A stretch of DNA of 47,369 bases. Source: WRDF01 sp031552235. Lineage in GTDB: Bacteria; Bacteroidota; Bacteroidia; Bacteroidales; Rikenellaceae. A model generated the notes under the pieces. That model was not told the origin of the DNA and searched no databases. It was given only the letters and a program-made list of their open reading frames with translations. The stretch's first letter is position 1, and every line of letters begins with the position of its first letter. The stretch is taken from NCBI GenBank assembly GCA_031552235.1, contig JAVBMR010000018.1, positions 1 to 47,369 on the forward strand, written 5' to 3'. The translations under genes were made by a program, and so were the position numbers. Positions 41,498 through 47,369 of this stretch are shown here, piece after piece.

Positions 41498-42763
41498 CTA
41501 CATAAATCCCATGCGGCGGCGGGCCCACTGCATGACCATCGCGGGCGGCTGTTGGTTCGACAGACAATCCGACATGAATTTCATGTACGGCTCCACATGG
41601 CCGAAAAACAGCTTGTAGCCCCGGCACAGCGCGTTCAGGTTCTTCTCCCCGTTGGCCGCGGTGTCGAACCGGTGCTTCGGACATTCCCCGCGGCACGCGA
41701 AATACCATTTGCACCTCAGGCAATCGGCCGGAAGCGAATTGCGCTTGTCGACACCGAACTTGAACTGTTTCTTCGATTTAACCATACCGAGCATATCCTC
41801 TTCCATGATATTGCCCAGTTTGTATTCGGGATAGACATAGTGGTCGCACGAGTAGACGTCGCCGTTGTGTTCGACCACGATGGCGTCGCCGCACGTTTCG
41901 CCGAACGAGCAAAGCCCCGGAGGAACGCCGTGCCACTGGGCCAGCGCCACATCGAAAAGCTGCACGTAGTACTGCCCCACGTCGCTCAGCACCCACTCGT
42001 CGAAGACGTCGCCCATGAAGCGGCCGAACCCTTCGGGCGACACCGACCAGTCGGCCAGCCGCGACCCGGGATGCCCCGGAGGCACGATAGCCGCCCGCCG
42101 TCCCGGCACGTCGACCGTATGCTCGACCACAGGAAGGAACTGCATGTAGTGGCTGCCGATAGACTTCATGAAGCGGTAGACCTCCGACCCGCGGCCCTCG
42201 CACTTCTTATTTATAGTCGACAGCGTGTTGTACTCCACGCCATAGAGCGACATCATCTCTATGTTCTCGACGATCTTGTCGAAAGTGGGTCTGCCGCCCT
42301 TGTCGAGGCGGTAGGCGTCGTGTATATCCTTCGGCCCGTCGATCGAAACGCCGACAAGGAAATTATTCTCGCGGAAAAAATCGCACCACTCACGGTCGAG
42401 AAGCGTGCCGTTGGTCTGTATATTGTTCTCTATCTTTTTGTCGCCCCTGTACTTGTTCTGGAATTCGACCGCCTTGCGGTAGTAGTCCAGCCCGGCCAGT
42501 AAAGGCTCGCCGCCGTGCCAGCCGAACGTCACCACCGGGATGTCGTTGGCCTCTATGTACTGCCGCACGAATTCCTCCAGCAGTTCGTCGCTCATCCGGG
42601 GCTGGCGGTCGCCGTAAAGGTCGGCCTTGTCGAGATAGTAGCAATAGCTGCAGTCGAGGTTGCACAGCGACCCTATGGGCTTTATCATTCCCGAGAAAGC
42701 GGTCTTGCGTGCGGATTTTAGGGCGTCGCCGAATGTCAGCGAGCGTTTGCGGTCGATAGCCAT
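41498..42763 (-). CDS. Anaerobic sulfatase-maturating enzyme (radical SAM, SPASM)
   Basis: Converts the active-site Ser or Cys of sulfatases to formylglycine without oxygen, in the cytoplasm before export. Seen: the radical-SAM cluster motif Cys34-x3-Cys38-x2-Cys41 (SLCNLDCSYC), the SAM-binding GWHGGEPLL block, NNIQTNGTLL, GVSIDGP, and a C-terminal SPASM domain with two further cluster Cys sets (CSFGETCGDAIVVEHNGDVY then CDHYVYPE; DCLRCKWYFACRGECPKHRF). The HNGDVY Asp is the usual catalytic base. 421 aa, normal. Divergent from pepT. A Ser-type sulfatase that needs this enzyme is at 3235-4872, 37 kb away. Confidence 0.94.
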   Translation of the reverse strand: MAIDRKRSLTFGDALKSARKTAFSGMIKPIGSLCNLDCSYCYYLDKADLYGDRQPRMSDELLEEFVRQYIEANDIPVVTFGWHGGEPLLAGLDYYRKAVEFQNKYRGDKKIENNIQTNGTLLDREWCDFFRENNFLVGVSIDGPKDIHDAYRLDKGGRPTFDKIVENIEMMSLYGVEYNTLSTINKKCEGRGSEVYRFMKSIGSHYMQFLPVVEHTVDVPGRRAAIVPPGHPGSRLADWSVSPEGFGRFMGDVFDEWVLSDVGQYYVQLFDVALAQWHGVPPGLCSFGETCGDAIVVEHNGDVYSCDHYVYPEYKLGNIMEEDMLGMVKSKKQFKFGVDKRNSLPADCLRCKWYFACRGECPKHRFDTAANGEKNLNALCRGYKLFFGHVEPYMKFMSDCLSNQQPPAMVMQWARRRMGFM

Positions 42764-42848
42764 AGTTAACCTGATAAGGGTTTAAAATTACGCAAATGCC
42801 GCGTATAAAACAAAAAACGTGCTATATTTACAGCTAAATGACAGAATA

Positions 42849-44066
42849 ATGACACTACTCGAAAGGTTCCTCACATACGCCGCCGTCGACACGCAAAGCG
42901 ACCCCGCGAGCGAAACATACCCCTCGACCGCCAAACAGTTAGTCCTGCTCGGCCGCCTGTTCGAGGAGATGCTGGCGCTCGGGCTGGAAGACGCGGATAT
43001 CGACCCGAACGGGTATGTCACCGGCTCAATCCCGGCCACTCCTGGCTATGTGGACAAGCCAGTGATAGGTTTCATAGCCCATGTCGACACAAGCCCCGAC
43101 ATGCCTGGAGCGAACGTTAAACCCCGTATAATCGAGAACTACGACGGCGGGGATATCCGGTTGAACGACAGCGTTACCATGAGAATTGCCGATTTTCCGG
43201 AACTCACGGGATTGAAGGGACATACGCTCATTACGGCGGACGGGACGACGCTGCTGGGGGCGGACGACAAGGCCGGCGTCGCCGAGATAATGACGGCAGC
43301 CGAGTACCTTATGGCGCATCCGGAAATACCGCACGGTAAGATACGAATCGGCTTCACGCCGGACGAGGAGATCGGGCGCGGGGTCGATTTTTTCGACGTG
43401 GAACGCTTCGGTGCGCGGTTCGCCTATACGGTAGACGGCGGAGCCGAGGGCGAACTCGAATTTGAGAACTTCCATGCGGCAAGCGTCAAAATAGAGATAC
43501 AGGGGCGCAACATCCACCCCGGATACGCGAAAGGCAAGATGATAAACGCCCTGATCGTCGCCACCGATATCGAGGCCCAGTTGCCACCCTCCGAGCGGCC
43601 GGAGCATACCGAAGGCTACGAAGGTTTCTTCCACCTCACGGCGATAAACGGCACGGTCGAAAAAGCCTCGATGGAGTACATCATCCGCGACCATTCGCAC
43701 GAAATGTTTGAGATGCGCAAGGAAAAGATGCGCCTTATAATCGAGGAGATCAACGAGGAATACGGCGAGAAAGTGATCGCGTTCGAGATAAAAGACCAGT
43801 ATTACAATATGCGCGAGATGGTCGAACCCCATCCGGAGGTTATCGCAAAAGCCGAGCGGGCCATGCGCGAGGCAGGCGTCGAACCTGTCATCCGCCCCAT
43901 AAGGGGAGGCACGGACGGGTCGCGGCTTTCCTATATGGGCCTGCCCTGCCCCAACCTGTTCACCGGAGGCATGAATTTCCACGGCAAGTTCGAATACGCC
44001 TCGCTCGACACTATGGAAAAGGCCGTGAAGACCATAGTAAACCTCGCCCGGCTTTGGACCGAATAG
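42849..44066 (+). CDS. pepT: Peptidase T (tripeptide aminopeptidase)
   Basis: A zinc M20 aminopeptidase that removes the N-terminal residue from tripeptides in the cytoplasm. Seen: metal ligands HVDTSPDMPG (His78, Asp80), the GADDKAGVAEIM block with the bridging Asp, the catalytic Glu pair in DEEIGRG, the VDGG strand, a dimerisation domain in the middle, and the C-terminal GGTDGSRLSYMGLPCPNLFTGG signature, here noted as GGTDGSRLSYMGL and CPNLFTGG. 405 aa from Met 42849; the frame upstream to 42819 lacks similarity. Divergent from the sulfatase maturase with 85 bp between starts. Confidence 0.95.
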   Translation: MTLLERFLTYAAVDTQSDPASETYPSTAKQLVLLGRLFEEMLALGLEDADIDPNGYVTGSIPATPGYVDKPVIGFIAHVDTSPDMPGANVKPRIIENYDGGDIRLNDSVTMRIADFPELTGLKGHTLITADGTTLLGADDKAGVAEIMTAAEYLMAHPEIPHGKIRIGFTPDEEIGRGVDFFDVERFGARFAYTVDGGAEGELEFENFHAASVKIEIQGRNIHPGYAKGKMINALIVATDIEAQLPPSERPEHTEGYEGFFHLTAINGTVEKASMEYIIRDHSHEMFEMRKEKMRLIIEEINEEYGEKVIAFEIKDQYYNMREMVEPHPEVIAKAERAMREAGVEPVIRPIRGGTDGSRLSYMGLPCPNLFTGGMNFHGKFEYASLDTMEKAVKTIVNLARLWTE

Positions 44067-44239
44067 CCGTCAGCTGCCTGATTGGGCAACAGCGCCAATT
44101 CGTACCGTAACATCAGGGGTTGAAATAATTTCGACGTCATATCCGTATCGCAGAAGCGACCGGCAATTTTTTTCATGCAAGGCGGCGCAATTGCGCCCGG
44201 CTTTAACTACATTTGCGAAATTTTATTTCGCACACCCGT

Positions 44240-44608
44240 ATGACCGGAATCTACACAATCGGACTGTTGGTCGTTTCGAACATCTTCATGACCCTCGCAT
44301 GGTACGGACACCTCAGGATGCAGGCGTTCGGCAAATTCCAGATGCTGCCGCTGGCGACCGTGATCCTCATAAGCTGGGGCATCGCGTTCTTCGAATACTG
44401 TTTCCAGGTGCCGGCCAACAGGATCGGGTTCACCGGCAATGGCGGCGTATTTTCGCTTTTCGAACTGAAAATAATGCAGGAAGTCATTTCTTTGACAGTT
44501 TTCACCGCCTTCGCCCTACTGGTCTTTAAGTCTGAAACACTGAAAGTTAACCATATTCTTTCCTTTATTTGCATCATTCTGGCGGTATTTTTCGCTTTTC
44601 GAAAATAA
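44240..44608 (+). CDS. DMT-family (DUF486) membrane protein
   Basis: A small integral membrane protein of the DUF486 group, related to small-multidrug-resistance-like transporters; substrate unknown. Seen: four hydrophobic helices (about 4-22, 34-52, 72-90 and 97-118) and the family block TLAWYGHLRM with ISWGIAFFEYCFQVPANRIG. 122 aa starting at Met 44240; the 9-codon extension upstream is not conserved-looking. The next gene begins 90 bp later on the same strand, possibly in one transcript. Confidence 0.85.
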   Translation: MTGIYTIGLLVVSNIFMTLAWYGHLRMQAFGKFQMLPLATVILISWGIAFFEYCFQVPANRIGFTGNGGVFSLFELKIMQEVISLTVFTAFALLVFKSETLKVNHILSFICIILAVFFAFRK

Positions 44609-44698
44609 TCTCTGGCACGGGGTTTGATTTTAGAGCATACAGGAACCATAAGGGTCCCGCCGACCGGATCGGCATCACGCTCAAAAACCTTATTCGAC

Positions 44699-44926
44699 AT
44701 GTCACGTACCAGACCATACACGCAAATACCCCTGGCGCAGGTAGCGAAACCGGCAGGACCCAGCGCACACCTTATATGCGTATGCTGCGGCGAGATAGAG
44801 GAAATCCCGCTGTACGGCGAGGTATCGAGAATGATCTCGATCCCGAGAGGCGCAATGCTCGACGACATCCAGATGATGTGCAGTGGGCTTTGCGCGAAGT
44901 GCAACGGCGGCAATAAGGTAAACTGA
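44699..44926 (+). CDS. Stand-alone Fur-type C-terminal zinc domain, 75 aa
   Basis: Seen: PSAHLICVCCGEIEEI (CxxC at Cys27 and Cys30, preceded by His24) and a second pair CSGLCAKC (Cys65 and Cys68). In order and spacing this resembles the structural-zinc C-terminal domain of Fur/Zur/PerR regulators (HxxCxxCG...GxCxxC). The winged-helix DNA-binding half is absent: the 26 residues before the first Cys pair cannot form it and the frame upstream is not Fur-like. So this is either a degraded regulator or a small zinc protein that could dimerise with full-length Fur proteins; both ideas are inference. The next gene starts 1 bp after its stop. Confidence 0.65.
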   Translation: MSRTRPYTQIPLAQVAKPAGPSAHLICVCCGEIEEIPLYGEVSRMISIPRGAMLDDIQMMCSGLCAKCNGGNKVN

Positions 44927-44927
44927 C

Positions 44928-45032
44928 ATGGCACGGTTCGAATGCCCGGTATGCGGCTACGAATGCGAGAGCGCTCCCGACCTGTGTCCGGTGTGCGGAT
45001 GCCCGGGCGAGAACTTCGACGAAGAGGAATAA
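44928..45032 (+). CDS. Mini rubredoxin-like protein, 34 aa
   Basis: Seen: a 34-residue frame with Cys6-x2-Cys9 (CPVCGY) and Cys20-x2-Cys23 (CPVCGC) plus an acidic tail. The two CPxCG knuckles 10 residues apart match the rubredoxin module at the end of rubrerythrin, not the full 52-residue rubredoxin. It should bind one iron (or zinc) and pass electrons, or simply bind metal. It begins 1 bp after the Fur-like zinc protein stop, so the two are translated together. A terminator follows at 45055-45080. A full rubrerythrin is at 24161-24739. Confidence 0.75.
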   Translation: MARFECPVCGYECESAPDLCPVCGCPGENFDEEE

Positions 45033-45054
45033 GTAGCTAAAGAAAATACGACGA

Positions 45055-45080
45055 GCCCCCTGCCCTAAAAAGCAGGGGGC
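45055..45080 (+). terminator. Rho-independent terminator after the mini-rubredoxin
   Basis: A 9-bp stem (45055-45063 with 45072-45080, GCCCCCTGC) followed by GTTTATTT. Confidence 0.85.
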
Positions 45081-45090
45081 GTTTATTTAA

Positions 45091-45400
45091 GGCTTATCCG
45101 TGATATTACCCCTGCAGTGCAGTCTGCCGCCGGCGACGGGCGCAAACGAGCCGGCGGTGAAGTGCCTACCGGCACCCGGAGAGGGCAAGAGCGAAAACTC
45201 GCATCGGAACGTTGCAGTGTGAAATAACATTAACGCTCTGTCCGTGTCGCGGGAGCGACCAGCCCGCCGCGTGGGGCAGCGGCAGGCTACATGGCTTGCC
45301 TGCGACAAGCCACCCAACACACAATCCATGAGGTATATTTCATAAAAATTACAGTCGCCGGCGGCAGACTGCATTATATAGGGATTATTGCGGCAGATTA
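45091..45400. repeat. Family-A MITE-like element with 47-bp terminal inverted repeats
   Basis: The inner 20 bases of the ends are perfect inverses (45118-45137 with 45354-45373, TGCAGTCTGCCGCCGGCGAC), and the outer 27 bases align without gaps but imperfectly. Between them are CGCAAACGAGCC, the core hairpin CCCGCCGCGTGGGGCAGCGG, GACAAGCCACCCAACACAC and ATCCATGAGG. No transposase. The right end is 23 bp from the engB -7 box. The gap 45033-45434 holds only this and the terminator. Confidence 0.85.
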
Positions 45401-45422
45401 TTATTTTCTCGGGTTTTTTGCC

Positions 45423-45430
45423 TACTTTTG
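45423..45430 (+). promoter_or_regulatory. Probable -7 box of engB
   Basis: TACTTTTG fits TAnnTTTG but ends only 4 bp before the ATG at 45435, implying a leaderless or nearly leaderless mRNA. No upstream TTTG at the usual distance; that region is the end of the family-A element. Confidence 0.45.
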
Positions 45431-45434
45431 CACC

Positions 45435-46037
45435 ATGAACATTACCTCGGCGATATTCAAATGCAGCAGCGAGAAACTCTCGCAGGTTCCGGTTGACGGC
45501 CTGCCCGAATTCGCGTTCATCGGCCGCAGCAACGTGGGCAAATCGTCGCTCATCAACATGCTAACCGACAAGCCATCGCTCGCGAAAGTATCCGCCACGC
45601 CGGGCAAAACACGCTTGATCAATCACTTCCTGATCAACGATGAGTGGTACCTGGTCGACCTGCCAGGGTACGGATACGCCAAAGTGTCGAAAACGGTAAA
45701 GGAAAAATTCGCCAAACTCATCACCGACTACGTCCTGCGGAGCGAAAAAATGCACTTCCTTTTCGTTCTCATAGACTCGCGCCTCGAACCCCAGAGGATC
45801 GACCTCGAATTCATCGAAATGCTCGGGGAGAACGGCGTCCCGTTCGGGCTTGTGTTCACAAAGACCGACAAACTCTCTGAGAACCAAGCCATATCGAGCA
45901 TGGCGCGTTACAAGCGCGTGCTTCGCGGATCGTGGGAAGAGTTGCCGATCATGTTCGCCACCTCGTCGGAAAAGAAAAAAGGGCGCGACCAGATCCTCGA
46001 TTTCATAGGCTCTTACCTCAGCGAAGAAAGCGTCTGA
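45435..46037 (+). CDS. engB: Ribosome biogenesis GTPase EngB/YsxC
   Basis: A cytoplasmic GTPase needed for assembly of the large ribosomal subunit. Seen: G1 GRSNVGKSS (about 30-38), G2 region TPGKTRLIN, G3 DLPGYGYA, G4 TKTDK and a G5-like ATSSEKKKG. 200 aa from Met 45435, the usual length. Frames further upstream run into the family-A repeat and are not coding. Followed by prs after 103 bp. Confidence 0.95.
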   Translation: MNITSAIFKCSSEKLSQVPVDGLPEFAFIGRSNVGKSSLINMLTDKPSLAKVSATPGKTRLINHFLINDEWYLVDLPGYGYAKVSKTVKEKFAKLITDYVLRSEKMHFLFVLIDSRLEPQRIDLEFIEMLGENGVPFGLVFTKTDKLSENQAISSMARYKRVLRGSWEELPIMFATSSEKKKGRDQILDFIGSYLSEESV

Positions 46038-46102
46038 GAGATAAGTTGGCGCATTGTTGAAAAAAAATCGCTCCGATATATGAAAACTTGGGAGCAATCG
46101 CT

Positions 46103-46110
46103 TACTTTTG
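46103..46110 (+). promoter_or_regulatory. Probable -7 box of prs
   Basis: TACTTTTG, 30 bp before the prs start codon, matches TAnnTTTG. No TTTG with 20-nt spacing is seen. Confidence 0.5.
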
Positions 46111-46140
46111 TGCAACTAAAACAGTACAATATCCCCACAA

Positions 46141-47082
46141 ATGGCTATCCACAAACTTAAGATCTTCGCGTGCCGTGAATCACGCCCGATGGCAGAAAAA
46201 ATAGCTAAGGCCTACGGATGCGAACTCGGCGACTCGTCGGTACTCGAATTCAGCGACGGCGAATTCCAGCCGGCATACAACGAAAGTATCCGCGGCTGCA
46301 CCGTGTTCATCGTACAGTCGACGTTCCCGCCGACGGAGAACCTGATGGAACTCCTGCTCATGATCGACGCCGCACGCCGTGCCTCGGCCTACAAAGTCAT
46401 CGCCGTCATGCCCTACTTCGGATGGGCGCGCCAGGACCGCAAAGACCGTCCGAGGGTATCCATAGGGGCAAAACTGGTCGCCAACCTGCTGTGCGCCGCC
46501 GGGGTCGACCGCATCATGACCATGGACCTGCACGCAGACCAGATACAGGGATTCTTCGACGTGCCGGTAGACCACGTCTACGCGAGCGGCATATTCGTAC
46601 CCTACATCAAAAGCCTGGGCATTGAGGATCTTTCGTTTGCCGCGCCCGACATGGGCGGCGCGAAACGCGTCAACGCATATTCGCAGTACCTCAACGCGCC
46701 CATGATCATAAGCCACAAACAGCGCGAAAAAGCCAACGTCATCGGGTCGATGACCGCCATCGGCGACGTCGAAGGCCGCAACATCATCATCCTCGACGAC
46801 ATGATCGACACCGCGGGTACTATCACGAAAGCCGCCGACATGCTCATGGAGCGCGGTGCCAAGAGCGTGCGTGCCGTCGCTACGCACCCGGTTCTTTCCG
46901 GCCCGGCCTACGACCGAATCAACGCGAGCGCTCTTTCCGAGGTGATCGTCACGGATACCATTCCGTTGAAAGAGAGCGAAGACATTTCGAAATTCACTGT
47001 GCTGAGCGTGGCGGATATCTTCGCGGATATCATGGAGCGTGTCCACAACTACAAGGAGATAAGTTCGCGCTTCATATTTTAA
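46141..47082 (+). CDS. prs: Ribose-phosphate pyrophosphokinase
   Basis: Makes PRPP from ribose 5-phosphate and ATP for nucleotide, histidine and tryptophan synthesis; cytoplasmic. Seen: the N-terminal phosphoribosyltransferase-like domain with SDGEFQPAYNESIRG, the catalytic flexible loop YFGWARQDRKDRPR, the divalent-cation site MDLHADQIQGFFDVPVDHVYA (here MDLHADQIQGFF and VPVDHVY), and the PRPP-binding loop DDMIDTAGTI (about 219-228). 313 aa, class I. tRNA-Ser follows with its own promoter. Confidence 0.96.
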   Translation: MAIHKLKIFACRESRPMAEKIAKAYGCELGDSSVLEFSDGEFQPAYNESIRGCTVFIVQSTFPPTENLMELLLMIDAARRASAYKVIAVMPYFGWARQDRKDRPRVSIGAKLVANLLCAAGVDRIMTMDLHADQIQGFFDVPVDHVYASGIFVPYIKSLGIEDLSFAAPDMGGAKRVNAYSQYLNAPMIISHKQREKANVIGSMTAIGDVEGRNIIILDDMIDTAGTITKAADMLMERGAKSVRAVATHPVLSGPAYDRINASALSEVIVTDTIPLKESEDISKFTVLSVADIFADIMERVHNYKEISSRFIF

Positions 47083-47103
47083 GCCGTAAATCTTCAGGGT
47101 GCG

Positions 47104-47135
47104 TTTGGTAAATCGGGTAAAAAGATTTACATTTG
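47104..47135 (+). promoter_or_regulatory. Promoter of tRNA-Ser
   Basis: TTTG (47104-47107), 20 nt, then TACATTTG (47128-47135): a full Bacteroidota consensus, 22 bp before the tRNA 5' end. Confidence 0.85.
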
Positions 47136-47157
47136 CACCACTGTAATTCGGTTGCCC

Positions 47158-47244
47158 GGTGAGATGGGTGAGTGGCTGAAACCACCAGTTTGCTAAACTG
47201 ACGTACGGGTAACTGTACCGGGGGTTCGAATCCCCCTCTCACCG
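47158..47244 (+). tRNA. tRNA-Ser (GCT anticodon)
   Basis: Acceptor arms GGTGAGA (47158-47164) and TCTCACC (47237-47243) pair, the discriminator is G at 47244 and CCA is not encoded. The D-arm (GTGAGTGGCTGAAACCAC), an anticodon loop TTGCTAA reading GCT, a long variable arm (TACGGGTAACTGTA) and the T-loop GGTTCGAATCC are all present. The long variable arm and GCT anticodon identify serine (AGC/AGT codons). 87 nt. Confidence 0.95.
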
Positions 47245-47283
47245 CAGAAGATGAATAGCGCGAAGCGCCGGATAAAGGAAAAT

Positions 47284-47313
47284 AAACCGCTGCAAGTCAT
47301 TGCAAGCGGTTTT
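47284..47313 (+). terminator. Terminator of tRNA-Ser
   Basis: AAACCGCT-GCAA pairs with TTGC-A-AGCGGTTT (one bulged A) around a short loop, followed by GTTTTTCTTT. Confidence 0.85.
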
Positions 47314-47369
47314 GTTTTTCTTTAGACATATCCCGCAAGGGATTTCATCTTCTGCAAGGGCCCCGCCGG

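Noticed and set aside
41480..42502. Antisense open frame over the sulfatase maturase
   Set aside because: The sense frame has all radical-SAM and SPASM cysteines; the antisense one shows nothing.
45291..45434. Upstream extension of engB
   Set aside because: It is translated family-A repeat; the conserved GTPase begins at Met 45435.

Overview
The window reads as a chromosomal segment of a strictly anaerobic member of the Bacteroidota, most likely Bacteroidales and plausibly close to Alistipes/Rikenellaceae; the family-level placement is inference. Supporting signs are Bacteroidota-type promoters (TTTG, about 20 nt, TAnnTTTG) before ettA, tRNA-Ser and one accessory gene. Shine-Dalgarno sites are generally absent, many lipoproteins are encoded, and a PUR-alpha/DUF3276 protein, an anaerobic sulfatase maturase with a Ser-type sulfatase, and a rubrerythrin are present.

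Layout. 1-2.9 kb is an AT-richer accessory patch: a 5'-truncated S41 peptidase converging on a lipoprotein and a Tyr-rich protein whose reading frame is split by an in-frame TAA. 3.2-7.6 kb holds a Ser-type sulfatase, a metallo-beta-lactamase-fold lipoprotein and an aldose epimerase lipoprotein. 7.9-10.1 kb is a DUF554-MFS operon. 10.4-18.4 kb is a divergent pbpC/alpha-2-macroglobulin pair. 19.1-25.5 kb carries carB, an L,D-transpeptidase lipoprotein, rubrerythrin and DUF2721. 25.7-26.9 kb is a small AT-rich island with two tiny exported proteins behind a 121-bp near-perfect hairpin. 27-39.6 kb is mostly housekeeping: ettA, hisS, a C-terminal processing protease, DUF3276, a DedA-like protein, aroE, DUF2007, dnaE and trxA. 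39.6-47.4 kb contains a small AT-rich ORF, a PmoA-like protein, the sulfatase maturase, pepT, DUF486, a stand-alone Fur-type zinc domain, a 34-residue rubredoxin-like protein, engB, prs and tRNA-Ser(GCT).

The most unusual content lies between genes. Almost every gap over 300 bp is filled with dispersed non-coding repeats of at least four families. Family A is MITE-like, with terminal inverted repeats and a GC-rich core hairpin. Family B is a nested hairpin whose copies carry compensatory base changes. Family C is an AT-rich repeat built on GTTAC...GTAAC. Family D is about 215 bp with several conserved hairpins and varying loops. No transposase is present, so any mobilisation would be in trans.

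Functional links: the maturase can activate the Ser-type sulfatase; pbpC and the alpha-2-macroglobulin form the known periplasmic defence/repair pairing; and rubrerythrin, the mini-rubredoxin and the Fur-like zinc domain suit an oxygen-sensitive, iron-handling anaerobe. No phage, CRISPR array, insertion sequence or restriction system was found.
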